Shown: positions 48,001-51,951 of the stretch, piece after piece
Position numbering within the stretch: the stretch's first letter is position 1
Layout of the letters: every line of letters starts with the position of its first letter
Origin: Vibrio superstes
GTDB taxonomy: Bacteria; Pseudomonadota; Gammaproteobacteria; Enterobacterales; Vibrionaceae
Assembly: GCF_003569005.1 (NCBI RefSeq)
Contig: NZ_BCUR01000004.1
Coordinates: forward strand, 2,021,111 to 2,085,110
Direction: 5' to 3'
DNA length: 64,000 bases
Notes under the pieces: model-generated
Seen by the model: only the letters and a program-made list of their open reading frames with translations
Told to the model about the DNA's origin: nothing
The model's database searches: none
Translations under genes and position numbers: made by a program

Positions 48001-50965
48001 TGATCTCAGCATGCTCGATATCAGTCAAATCAACACTTTTATCGGTCTGCAAATCGCCTTTCCAGGTCAGGCTGCTATCTGCCACATCTACCTGGGTGTG
48101 AGTTGCGGTTGTGCTCGCAGCAACGGTGTCATAACCACCTTTACCGTCAACACTTGTGTCATCATCATCAATGGTGAAGAAATCAATCCCTTGTGAACCT
48201 AGATAGGTATCTGTACCCGCATTACCACGCTGGGTTGATAGTTGTACTGAGGCAAGTAGACTCAAGCTAACGCCTGTAGCCACAGAATTTGAAACGGTTT
48301 GTCCATCGAGGCCAAGTACAGACAAAATAGAGTTGTCATTACCCGCTACATCAAAAGCGGAAATGCCAGAAATCGAAAGCTGTGCAGTATTTTGGTCAAA
48401 AGAAGCAAACATAGGATCGCTTTCACGATCATCGGCAATATTAATAAGCGCAATCAGTTCTTCAAGGGTTTGCGCCGATTGAGTGTCGACTTCTAAGACT
48501 GTGCTGTCATCATCTAGCGTAAATAGCAATGAGAATTCGGCTAGATCTTCCCAACCATCGAGTAAATAGATATCTGTGCTCTCGGATAGACCATAGAAAT
48601 CGGTTGCATCAAAGCTATCATCGCCATCTGCACCTATCATTTCAGCACTTTCAATGCCAAGCAGATTGATAGTCGTTAATTCAGTCGCAAGGGAGCCATC
48701 ATCTAGCTCTATGGTTAATGCATCATTATTGAGGTCAAAGCTGTGATCGACAGCCGTGTTGCCACTCATATCGGCAATCAAGGTGTCTTCACCCAAACCA
48801 CCATCTATGATGTCGTTAGACTTGCCGGTGACATAGATAAAGTCATCACCATCGCCAGAGTCAATGACGTTAATGCCCTGAGAACCACGTATAGTGTCAA
48901 CGCCCTGCAAGGTGGCAATTTTACTGTTACCAGCAAACAATGATAAATCGACATCATCAGCGCCAACTCCACCCTCAAGATCCAGATAATCTTCATCACC
49001 AAAGTCCACTAGGGTATCTAATACTTGGCTGCCTTGTTGAGAGCTAATAACCGAAGCACCGTTGCTGACTGAAATAGACTCAATGATGGATTGACCCGAA
49101 TACAAACCTGCGAACTCAATACTAAAGCCATTAGAAAGCTCAGTCGCAATTAGCTGGCCATAGGCAAGGTCTAATGCCTTTTCTATCGCACGAGAGACAT
49201 CGCGAGTACGTGCATCCCATGCAATCTCTTCCGTATCGACGGTTCCACCATTCACTCCAATAGTAAGCACATAGCCTGAACCACTGGTGATGTCAGGCAA
49301 GGTAATATCAATAATGTCATTTAAGCCGTGTGATAGGTCTAATTGATAATCATCACCTAACACAGTCACAATTGCACGACCAGCGAAATTCTCAACTAGG
49401 GTATCCGTGCCAGCACCTGCGGTTATCGTATCTGCACCACCTAAACCAATTAAGGTATCACCATAGTCAGATGCAACAATCGTATCAGCGAGCTCACTAC
49501 CCTCTAAGGTAATGTCATAATCGTTTGCAAGGCTTGCATCCAATATATAGCCAGCGACATCATTTTCATTTGCTTGTGTTTTGATGTAGATGGTTTCGAT
49601 ATCAGTCAGAGTGTCAGTTTCACTATCGCCAACTTTAATCTGGTCACCATCTAACACAAAGTCGGCCGCTCTTACTGCAATGACCTCATCGCTACCGTCA
49701 CTACCAGCAATCGCATCGCTGCCTGCGCCACCGACAAATACATCATCACCAATGCCGCCAAATAGTTCGTCAGCGCCATCGCGACCGATTAAATGCACAT
49801 CAAGTTCAGAAGCTGAAAAATCAAAGTAGTTGTCGCCACTACCACCCTCAGCGGCAAGTAAGGCGACATCAAAGATGGTTACCGTCTGATCCAGTGTTTC
49901 TGTGAACGTACTGCCGTCCCAACTACCGCCTTGATAGACATAGTCAATATCATCATTGTCACTGTTGAGCTGAACCGTAATATCAATTCCACCGCTGCCC
50001 GATTCTTTGAACAACACGGTATCGTATCCACCAAAGCCATCAACAGAGTCACCAAAGCCCACCACAAACACGTTATTGTTGGTGTCTCCAACAAAGCTAT
50101 CAGCAAAATCTGAACCAATGATGGTGTTCATGCCGGTCACACTATCGAAACCCGTTACCGCTTCTTGCTCTAGATCTACCGTGACGCCTTCTGTGTAGGT
50201 GCTGTAATTCAGATAGTCACTGCCACTACCACCAAGCTCATCAAAACCCTTAAAGGCTATGCTGGTAGTGCTTACCGAATCTAAAAGACCGCCATCAGTC
50301 AATGTTTCAAGGGTAGATACGGTACCTTCCCCTTCCGTTGCTATCTCCCAGTTATAGCTATTATTAATCGCAGCTAGCACGTGAATAGATTCATCGCTTT
50401 GAGTTGCTTCGATATTTTCGGTATTTAAAAACTCAACGGTGCCGTTATCGCCAAGATTACCCTCATTGTCTCCATTTATTTGCCAATTACTGGTTGTGAC
50501 TGTGCTCGCGACAGCGACGGTGTCATCGCCCTCACCACCATCAAATTGAACAATAAAATTGGATTCGCCAAGGTCGAGAAAGGATTGATCTACGGTGAAT
50601 ATGTCATCTCCATCAGTGCCGGTGACGGTGATAACGGATGCAGCACCAATACTGTCAAGCTTACGCTCACCAAGCACTGCACCATTGTCTAGATTATTGA
50701 TTAACTGAATGTACTGCTCGTCCGGGGACTTCTCTATAACTTGAAGAGTCACGTCATTAGCAGTATCTGCCACTAAGGCCGCCAGCGGGTCTGCCGACAA
50801 CAAAAGCCTCGGCTCGAGTTGCTCTATCGCAAAGACATTGTTTTGCGCAGGAGTAAGCCCCCAACGAGAAGACTTAATCGCATGGCTAATGCCCGTCATC
50901 AAACTAGATAAGCGAGGCATTTCGGCGTTTTTTGATGCTTTAATAGCGCCCAGTTTCGTATTCAT
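26705..50965 (-). CDS. Giant LEPR-XLL surface/secreted repeat protein, 8,086 residues
   Basis: A roughly 0.8-MDa, acidic, Ser/Thr/Gly/Asp-rich protein; I saw no cysteine in the parts I read closely. The N terminus is basic with no classical signal peptide, then LEPRLLLSADP (residues 50-60), the hallmark of LEPR-XLL giant proteins. In order it has: RTX-like glycine/aspartate repeats (to about residue 950); long parallel-beta filament-like sequence; a 253-residue super-repeat block; more filament sequence with several non-repetitive inserts; Calx-beta-like modules; about 65 kb-scale RTX-like units of 58 residues (about residues 6610-7890); and an acidic Pro/Glu tail ending in a short hydrophobic stretch plus basic KGTRRH. 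I start it at ATG 50965 because AGGAAGG lies 8 bases upstream; a frame continues to 50995. It is probably a calcium-dependent adhesin or surface-layer-like filament exported by the neighbouring genes. Function is inferred from architecture only. Confidence 0.9.
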   Translation of the reverse strand: MNTKLGAIKASKNAEMPRLSSLMTGISHAIKSSRWGLTPAQNNVFAIEQLEPRLLLSADPLAALVADTANDVTLQVIEKSPDEQYIQLINNLDNGAVLGERKLDSIGAASVITVTGTDGDDIFTVDQSFLDLGESNFIVQFDGGEGDDTVAVASTVTTSNWQINGDNEGNLGDNGTVEFLNTENIEATQSDESIHVLAAINNSYNWEIATEGEGTVSTLETLTDGGLLDSVSTTSIAFKGFDELGGSGSDYLNYSTYTEGVTVDLEQEAVTGFDSVTGMNTIIGSDFADSFVGDTNNNVFVVGFGDSVDGFGGYDTVLFKESGSGGIDITVQLNSDNDDIDYVYQGGSWDGSTFTETLDQTVTIFDVALLAAEGGSGDNYFDFSASELDVHLIGRDGADELFGGIGDDVFVGGAGSDAIAGSDGSDEVIAVRAADFVLDGDQIKVGDSETDTLTDIETIYIKTQANENDVAGYILDASLANDYDITLEGSELADTIVASDYGDTLIGLGGADTITAGAGTDTLVENFAGRAIVTVLGDDYQLDLSHGLNDIIDITLPDITSGSGYVLTIGVNGGTVDTEEIAWDARTRDVSRAIEKALDLAYGQLIATELSNGFSIEFAGLYSGQSIIESISVSNGASVISSQQGSQVLDTLVDFGDEDYLDLEGGVGADDVDLSLFAGNSKIATLQGVDTIRGSQGINVIDSGDGDDFIYVTGKSNDIIDGGLGEDTLIADMSGNTAVDHSFDLNNDALTIELDDGSLATELTTINLLGIESAEMIGADGDDSFDATDFYGLSESTDIYLLDGWEDLAEFSLLFTLDDDSTVLEVDTQSAQTLEELIALINIADDRESDPMFASFDQNTAQLSISGISAFDVAGNDNSILSVLGLDGQTVSNSVATGVSLSLLASVQLSTQRGNAGTDTYLGSQGIDFFTIDDDDTSVDGKGGYDTVAASTTATHTQVDVADSSLTWKGDLQTDKSVDLTDIEHAEISATTGATLIDASSATIDATLDASSTVAELKGGTGINEFRIDVGSRADIAVVNVTVSDLATSNNVVFYGGSEVFDINDFDFATITGDNFSFVNESSGNLTIDNNVFLVGQSIKFDAGGTITVKANVETDDASDTAGDISFYARNIVIEDGVNLSAKGISLSESGDINIIASDSTNKIKGAGFYNFDDVSATITIGAATIEGRDINIIAFAETNPDSPVNYGGDSIESDELSIKDFKAELENFALFFGYSRSQVDTTITIDESAVIKGDNVVIEARSIARVKSEPLAILFSVAIGSIRSDANVEMNGTVIAQGDVLISSKVENYMKVNAEPFFGFKGFAFSVAVGILESDSTTLVSDSALIIGQGDLEVSAYTADFIYVGALSDAGDKGKLAASVAVHIEHGDTNATLAGDIIIAGDVDVNAEQKQGRVDGVWGTVVEAVVDRVPSVLNNFKDKYKQKAADKLASKGMPEFITKRISPSDRLKPTKFTLGIAFGYADDTNNANAYIGLTDKSSDIQVGGSLDQTASVESRQLTSVSSVSSTVSQTSQLEGSTGTKSEFNQVPFGGAVSVMIADMDNNANALIQGNTKLDVLDKITLDSETENLTGLISPDTTFKYVKPDFVQPSEIDTDYTVNPGDLVGFHYKDYDWKQTESQQPDIGFLGAVYKYLGDDTATIRLSEADFSDPFEWELLGDKVTSLPSQLLGGDSDLYLIDNTVKSEAAGAKVSIGLNFGYLNVTQNANAKVLGTVEINQRTDLENTFDEVTEADYHTLVDSFLGSLSSSNRDMSVASNTINQQVDYVGLLTATNSNIPILKTIYEKSGQSEALNGSGVSVYINTVTLNSNAIIENGAMVYADDLKVDADSNVFAINLGYSAGYGKGTLGLSGLFINNIVDSSANARIESGVDLMVGTRITNLPGTERLTVTADNRVDIITIAGGGASGGAIGVGASSIVNIITKVTKAEIGTSGAGSRTGDVDVNGDVKVEANSEGFVIGSAISAAWATGKVAPSGGDTPKTNNSSYGISVSGSFIFNIADHTTSASIYNLNSLNADALTLSATDSSGVFAFPIAYSSSDAQKFALAAAGIGLRNDVDVDIDAGIAGVNSLTLESLSINATNNTTVVTASVSAALSGVSDTPTNSSSTSIAITGNVSVNNVDNDVDAFLTGISSGSITGKDASNFAVDIEAKDTSKIYAVALGVAYAGNATVGVTYAENNIDSDIDALISDVDIDVATGKVRHQANSEADILSVAIGAGVSKDTSPNFDTKVGLSVAAAVSYNKVRMNTRAKVLNSTITLPSHDLDTSRMDVKAHNEADIIGVVVAPSIGLQSGGDTTITLSGSGASVENEVYGDTIAQVDGSTIDQATTVNAKSNAENGLFVKADADGDISATVVSASIAWAGATSGTGVAGGIGVALAENYIGDDNGTANAISATITDSSVDLSGSVDTYAESKQEITAVVVAASVAIGTSTDGVAVGLSGVGSTADNSVMIDTTSGITAVEANHVIKSDSISVEAKDTSTITSAVVGASIAGTFSANSGAVSLSIGVALAGNDIDNDTVALIDNVDLGASDDRTGDVDVVATTNATITATSVATSFALGWSSGTISVSGAGANAVNTIKGTTTASIANSQTYSSGNVSVSASNTATINAEVAAVSIAGAGGTDAGLGVSIGGAETENNIGTSGNRLGVIASIIDSGIDTTGDISITSTADLDIDAGVGAGSMAIAAAGSGIGVAASGSGVSALNQIYADVDAYVDNSANQTIKSASLTLNASNVSDIDADAAAATIAAGFGTGGGVAITVGVALARNEIDNNTRAYVAGADVDLGTGALDIDASTDNTIDSLSVAASLGIAFGSGGGIAVSGAGANSMNSIGGDTLAYLEDADVESAGAVSIDAENISDITATVASVSVSGGGGSGGGVGVSIGASVSENEIGTSGDNLRVASYIQDSSVDASGALSVTANGQMTITAGVGAGGMAVAGGAGGGLAGAGSGVVTTNDVYALIESYIDNSGAGSALIDATSISISATSQSTIEAELGSASLGIAGGAGGGGALTIGISIAENRVEVDTSAYIKGAGSVDSAGAINVSADATNDIDATSVAATASFAGGAGGGVAISGAGAEAVNSIFGTTESYIENSQINSASQVDVTASDTSDIDATVVAVAASGAGGAGGGIGLAIGAALATNNIGNSGSRQAVRSYVKNSGITTSGALNLDADGNMTVFSGVGAGSVAVSGGAGGGLSGAGAGVSTTNDIYTDVETYIDNSSATSKVIESASTTLDADNTTKITAEAGAASLAAAFGAGGGVSLSIGVALAQNTVDANTFAYITDVGELNSGDISVSATTDNTIKATSVAASIAAAGGVGGGVAISGAGAETANYIYGETQAYIANSTLGASNNTVGNVDVSADNTSKITSTVAAASAAVAGGAGGGIGASLGGSVAVNEIGADSDRIVVKSYIDNSEIYASGTLDVDSTQDMTINSGVGAGSAAVVAGAAGAAISGAVVRVENEVYSDLDSYIEDSTQVSATDISVTSSSTSDIDATAATASIAGAFAGGVAISIGATRVINVVDVDLNSDVRNSTLDASGDFTLTASSTDDVFTMGIATSVSLGLGFSGAGVFVESEVTGDIGVSMADSDVEAAGDGSVKALANAKQKSEAYGISAGFISAGVVFADSETDVDTLVSMSATDYQGGDLTMVAKATEDNYVLAVAGSGGALAGAGVAADTTSTSTTKVIVDDESSIILGEASGDGVLDVKAEHIAKFDAKVVAASGGLLSGSGAEINHDVTSDVDVILGDGTSNSDNLSITASDINVDAINRAQKNENGRIDVVAVGLASAAGADSITTLDMATTIDVGDDASLTAWGIEDTDGIALNALNDLDITDKVILNASGALAGTGATVKITDDELLAKVRVGENAVLLSEGDIQISARGQGTVVGNVEADSSGAISVSVTNARVNITPVNTILIDLGADLTTYGDMNISAGTDTDFNRDDYKVHALIDSFSDSIIPIDDAGAFATLSQTNNITIASGAHVKTARQMNLHSERFGFADMDAQTKTVNWASAIGGTADLGGDVTIGTTGTVINAGTLETGIRRNQSIEFISLNDDGSVNEVSKTDGVSFSTSIEALSSSLFDDLEFAEEQLSIFNDGKSSDSEIEAFYKSEINRLRILMVEKGLMDVDGDGEYFAITLNIPVITVNDIHAEAGRIDIRSGDYEDTGTVLSPGDASVTILNHTLASLVVNDITIPQENGGVFLNGERQDVGSEGDPIISIINDVDLDLALIELNDRVDTVDNNSVLTWPSITLNGDVANRSGKLELKSLSGQGSSTLGKGDINIYADIDVKDQVVMTGGSTVISLPPGSTYSVDGSEYAKWNSAIGNNGLEEASLAEINSLINRSITGPSIYADNISITAEYININGKIQSGKESFTLNIDQNIEDTIDELRANGATGLIRLDVGSEDFSVFYDATNDQIVVGDMRVSGGYIELEGHILNTNTNSEIEVLGGYAEINVVNDTDLDVKIMGLDASQRGKGTLIIRDKAKGSSDTPLETIYTKDENGVTVTTNGVESSGTDDMTYDPKTGWRYSWTMGQETFERRYTTEGTSSWLGIDAFAKDPDKVVFDGEPEIVGSPTLRGEGAYFEFDEGGQTYIFSELADPIELDNEVSLVRKWTESTWWGKKTYYAKYVEESKVRYESTHSIRADYGVAITFTGLEAGSIDITSENGGSVIVQGAISNTEGTTTITTDADIITKSTGSVGGEDIVLEAKRIGGSVQTNADGSIEAASNALRTNLTNDGNGGITARTFGGRINIVETDGPLVIKDITSATSRQLSNDTGGKVYLSAVGGIEAESGTAGVVRGGQVFINSEAHVGTSTQALAIDSGVKNTDSVSVLAVNDIYLSEIDGDFLAKEINSNSGNVTITASYGSLIDANSSTARDERSYEELSTGLWENLGLINGSDSAQLKIDNVIEAYTTAREMEYSTYWNIRNGQFDGVYIADVEVGLSVDEEAYYREVYQTIGAEDGLSGSALDTFIDDAIQTLVNKRTAEYHALHASYGGEDYRADYAYQLSDEKRAELTASVHVWTEDELTNLISGSLLKPITNTQATIEDANITAGGDITIVTQSDIGSAVGSVEIDLDGDYTDDERVQLAAAERNDVYFLFTERASSVEVNVVESDSGDSLVRSTGSWITDGFVAGMQIRIAGDSANANDEGSFYEIASVTANTMTLTSTALSVEIAVTMDVAAISSTPDLTTLINTNGDTWASLGLVQDGFVSLGSEVYQINRVAGLVVDLEEVDPNLASAIVDLDAGDYRTAVVTKIVIDQREDIDVLVTGGISATALGNVYLGSEQSMEIDSVSGDNVRIKSKQSLTDDTGNSASVSASSTLILEAGSGAIGSSSNRFTIDLGAGATLTARAQQDIYITEINSDLNIATIYSSGGTVDLVALNGSIVDSFDHEYENIRAVDVVLTANAGDIGSFGNLLDINLTGGVLIASALNDIRISETDGNLDVDHVESSQGDVELAAHLAILDAVTDDPSELADVVGASITLTSRFDTVGQAGNDIEVDSGSVEGENLTVSSANNTHLTEARGDLYLNTIQTGAAAIAFIAAPAGRILNDNANGDNVISGKTYLFASLDIGSEGKALATAVGNIQGQSTTGSTYVENTGALSVGGVVDGISSGFEAGGEINMVTRSPMTVDQSLIAGEDINLTSDDNSDNDDITIVSGVTLETSKNININSGDGFVLEAGAVLDAALDINIQVDSGLTGDQDNLGAILDIQGSITATGEIALLGGINEDSMIIQGMLEADEIVISMGDANDNLLLDAQSILGDTYVNMGDGDDEITVNQLHTRTDKLVLDGEGGTDSYIINRTGDDADYTIDIEDSGARNDGADVVSFNGLVSNDTFLIRANFVAALHDDGNAGYGNTAERINYDGNINARFIINGLEGEDSFYSDDTGTIFTLDGGADNDTFQVGQLFGSDRVGPFVADGDEIETTETTLGFLSNGNSLPMVIYGGDGEDSIKVYSNKAVTKLYGEAGDDSFVVRAFLLADSGLTNNSVDVELFGGEGADTIEYSINAALKIDGGAGSDKVVVLGTEGDDNFMITEDGIFGAGLNIGYQGIEFAEVDGLEGDDTFYVLSTNADVETTIIGGLGADVFNVASDVTKPIVSYSVEGRSSFINHSVFSDDETYNGIFVDGVSLNVASQENGAVAIDTQSLTVDESGMTDSYELSLSVDEPNVATVAYVTVSAARASSSDKDNTSGQAASILVSTDNINFYESLVVTYESGSNWQDTTQIYVKAIDDSAMEGVRDYVISHSVSSDNPEFDGLDIANVEVNVFDNDQADIIVLPQGGDQLTEGGASATFDVRLATQPEVGETVTVSIAEMLGTGGFAQLEFSTTELTFDHTNWDQVKSFSVNALDDLDVENLYQGSVKLTASSDVDDSDYNQVDDAEQILFVTDNDSGAVIVTQTDGSTLVSQAQDDEYSLVLSKAPTAPVTVNLLNDGQTLFSSEDPRFNADDNTVTFDSTNWDQPITITLSVNEEYQEQEAQPVQNPPLQPHTLTGIQGKLIIEGGVPQGKARALSVAVMLPSETDTELPVKNIEVSEVLQTDVLNVFNDGSQENDSGMLSDTSLTGFGMGEGIEYKDLEVVELFLGQGNDNVVVTDTAADVITVVHGGGGSDTLTVTGSDADGVLILFGDTGQNGFAYNATSDEKTDKAREFNNPGNDIINASGAGGSVTIFGGQGNDAITGSEYGDHIAGGSGNDFISGLGGDDHIYGDAGFNVDVSTRLDLSTQILTVVNIADGVNDNLETSDPLTVGGDTINAGIGDDIVIADKGVINQLDGVNRILSTSLSDVTEVSNIGFTNGGGDTITGSAGNDILLGGQASDSIYGGNGPEGADIAGNDSDIILGDMGNILIDTGVVTLITTSDTNTGNNDIIYGDEGDDIILAGAGSDYVESGSGSDWVFGDFGEVDLRNNAIALKTEQGSSNASGNDEVHLGSGNDSVLGGLGSDTITSDSGNTHVVADNGELNYLGAWNDSSVLVSALSNDINIGGDDDVTLGLGDNIVIAGFGSDEVTTNDGDDTVIGDNGQIDLVEGVIRTMQSTDADRSTAAADTIHLGAGSDRVIAGLDTFNEELTETVNGIELITTIENDEITSDSGNTHVISDNGVLTYNADGILVNAMATETERGGDDEVTLGEGDNVVIAGQGADTVITAGGGDIIMGDNGELNFDDQGVFVKAESTAIDQGGNDTINAGNGDNRIISGFGSDEVTTGSGNDVVIGDNGQVDLIDGVIRVIQSTDTENATAGSDTIKVGSGFDRVIAGLDSDIVMSDSGNSHIIADNGVLSYSANGILTNAKSTETDLGGDDDVTLGEGDNVVIAGMGSDTANTANGEDIIASDSGEISFDANGVLMQVKSTSLELGGDDVIDAGNGDNIVVAGFGSDEVTTGSDNDVIIGDNGQIDLVGGVIRSMQSTDSVDATAGSDSIKSGTGFDRIIAGLDSDIVMSESGDSHVIADNGILNYNAQGVLVRARTTVQNLGGDDEVTLGNGDNLVLGGMGNDTITTFTGDDVVAGDNGEVMLSNGVVRLIQSSDSDESTTGDDTIKVGTGSDKVIAGLGDDSVMSDSGDTHVLADNGFLSYNVDGHLILARTTQETLGGDDELILGEGDNTVIGGNGNDLITTANGMDHIIGDNGQIQYDGNGILVQAKTTGFDQGGSDIINAANGENLVLGGNSGDQITTGDDKDIVIGDNGEVDYVDGVRRLITSTDTENGTGGDDVISLGAGQDHAIAGVGNDEVRNASGESIIIGDDGFISNDANGRYIEVATGNTAIGGDDLLIGGNDRDIIFGGYGSDEIRGGAGSDLLGGDGSRVTRSEDGTIVFEAIDLFEGGIDFLVGGEGQDRMQGHYGSDFFSANFSEDVLFGEYGTFTFVEVGDEIVPESIVSLVVGQLDLIRVLQAGLFSGYSEQVYAESGYREVTRDRASDEAEVEIEFTEEAQLAFLQLGGLMTSTGAGSSPAPTPAVEQQGEAEPEVKEAEIEAVAPTEEDATPVEEAPVVEVLAVEGEEQVALEVPTPESPELIAESEEGISLEAAVASVAGAGSWMVMRADKTTKGTRRH
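27290..31125 (-). repeat. C-terminal RTX-like region of the giant protein with 58-residue modules
   Basis: Each module has about three nonapeptide-type turns (GGDDxVTLGxGDNxVIAGxG), then GDNG or xDNG, then a beta hairpin ending in xST or xTT. The spacing of homologous points is about 174 bp, with a higher-order cycle of three modules (about 522 bp, for instance 28503, 29029 and 29552). The glycine/aspartate turns should bind calcium and fold outside the cell. Confidence 0.75.
31390..32420 (-). other. Calx-beta-like modules of the giant protein
   Basis: Two or three consecutive segments show the pattern VDEsG, then sTNWDQ-type strand segments (NWQDTTQIYVKAIDDSA, NWDQVKSFSVNALDDLD, NWDQPITITLSVNEE), with NDND/DNDSG linkers. 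This is typical of Calx-beta or related immunoglobulin-like adhesin domains that bind calcium between modules. Confidence 0.6.
40150..43950 (-). repeat. 253-residue super-repeat block of the giant protein
   Basis: Homologous points (the codons for SGAGA) lie at 43188, 42429, 41667 and 40908, giving periods of 759, 762 and 759 bp, or 253-254 residues. Each super-repeat contains four related units of about 63 residues that recur in fixed order: SGAGAxxxN, IGxxxxxNxIG, SGAGxxxTNDIY and IGVALAxNxV. Each unit ends in a Gly/Ala-rich GGAGGG-type turn. About five cycles are recognisable. Confidence 0.75.
48120..50550 (-). other. N-terminal RTX-like region of the giant protein
   Basis: Scattered glycine/aspartate turns include DGGEGDDT, IGRDGADELFGGIGDDVFVGGAG, DGGLGEDTL and DGKGGYDTV. 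They are embedded in beta-rich sequence between the N-terminal LEPR motif and the filament-like part, and are less regular than the C-terminal modules. Confidence 0.6.
50786..50965 (-). other. N-terminal LEPR-XLL export/processing region of the giant protein
   Basis: The first 60 residues are a basic, partly amphipathic segment (KLGAIKASKNAEMPRL) followed by LEPRLLLSADP at residues 50-60. LEPR-XLL is recognised as a conserved N-terminal motif of very large bacterial repeat proteins. Its place suggests a targeting or cleavage signal used by the dedicated exporter; that role is inferred. Confidence 0.75.
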
Positions 50966-51046
50966 AATTTTAACCTTCCTAGGGCTCTGCGGCACCAGAT
51001 AACCCTACACTTCCTATGGCTTTTAGGGCCACTAAAAGCAAAAACG

Positions 51047-51067
51047 CACAGCTCAATGAGCTGTGCT
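51047..51067 (-). terminator. Hairpin terminator between the sapC-like gene and the giant gene
   Basis: GCACAGCTC and GAGCTGTGC form a 9-bp stem with a 3-base loop; on the minus strand it is followed by GTTTTTGCTTTT. It lies within the 150-bp gap, where two further hairpins (51087-51104 and 51021-51039) also occur. It would reduce or block read-through from tolC-sapC into the giant gene, unless the giant gene has its own promoter. Confidence 0.65.
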
Positions 51068-51115
51068 ATCCATTTCCTGAGCTAAGGAGCAAGCATCTGC
51101 TCCTCAGTTTTGCAA

Positions 51116-51871
51116 CTAATGAACGTTTCCATGCTCATCAGCGCTAGTTGTTTGCGAGCCTGCATTCTGTAACATCTTGTTGAGGTTACGCAGTGAATGT
51201 AGATGCAAATAAACCAATTCAAGACCATCAGAAGTGAACAGCTGAGATAAGCTCTCTTGATCCAATGCCTTAAGCTTTTCTTTATTGATCACTTTGAAGC
51301 CGGTTAGAGTGCGCTCCTCTCCCGTAGGCAGAGTAAATTTAGCCCCCATGTCTTCAAAAAGATCCAGCTCTACTAGCTTGTTGCAGAAAGCTTGTGTTCG
51401 TTGATAATGATTTTGATAATCCTGAAGGAAGCTCAGCACCTTTTCTAGGTATTGGGTTTGCTCTCCCTCTGCATCAAAGAGGCGTTCACCTCGGTCTTCT
51501 TCATTACAACCTGAGTACGACTCGTCGATACATAGGGTTAGAGTTTTGCCCTCATCGGTACTCGCAAATACAAACGGGTAACGACGAACAAAGGCTGGAA
51601 TGTATTTTGCTACCCATTGCCCCTGATCGTTAACGTATAGGTTTTCATCTTGTTTGATGCCCATCACTACCACAGGAAGCACTTGCTCTCCCTCGCCAGC
51701 AAAAACTATCGAGTAGTCTTGAGCTGCATGGGGAAACTCCGCAGCCATTAGAGGTACTGAATTGACCTTTTTAGCGAAGTCATAATTGTTCTCTGCTTTC
51801 ACCGACCATTTTTGGTGGCGCTTCTTGTTTACCGCTTCTACTTGTCCATAAATTAATAGTTGAGTAGTCAT
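51116..51871 (-). CDS. SapC family protein
   Basis: A 251-residue cytoplasmic-looking protein without signal peptide or membrane helix. The SapC family pattern is visible: SVPLMAAEFPHAAQDYSIVFAG near residues 37-58, ENLYVNDQGQWVAKYIPAFVRRYPFVFA near 75-103 and GERLFDAEGEQTQYL near 130. SapC was first found next to the type I export genes of the Campylobacter S-layer proteins, and its biochemical role is not established. It lies between the tolC-like gene and the giant gene, which supports a chaperone or export-accessory role for the giant protein here. Confidence 0.85.
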   Translation of the reverse strand: MTTQLLIYGQVEAVNKKRHQKWSVKAENNYDFAKKVNSVPLMAAEFPHAAQDYSIVFAGEGEQVLPVVVMGIKQDENLYVNDQGQWVAKYIPAFVRRYPFVFASTDEGKTLTLCIDESYSGCNEEDRGERLFDAEGEQTQYLEKVLSFLQDYQNHYQRTQAFCNKLVELDLFEDMGAKFTLPTGEERTLTGFKVINKEKLKALDQESLSQLFTSDGLELVYLHLHSLRNLNKMLQNAGSQTTSADEHGNVH

Positions 51872-51951
51872 GTTGAACTCCTTTTCATCCTTAAAAAATA
51901 CTGCGTGTTAAGTAACATCGAAACAGTGTAGGTAAGCCCTGCCCGCTAAGC

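Noticed and set aside
26705..50965. Classical LapA-type adhesin with a retention module and LapD/LapG control
   Set aside because: No N-terminal retention module with a di-alanine cleavage site was seen, and no LapB, LapD or LapG genes are present in the window.
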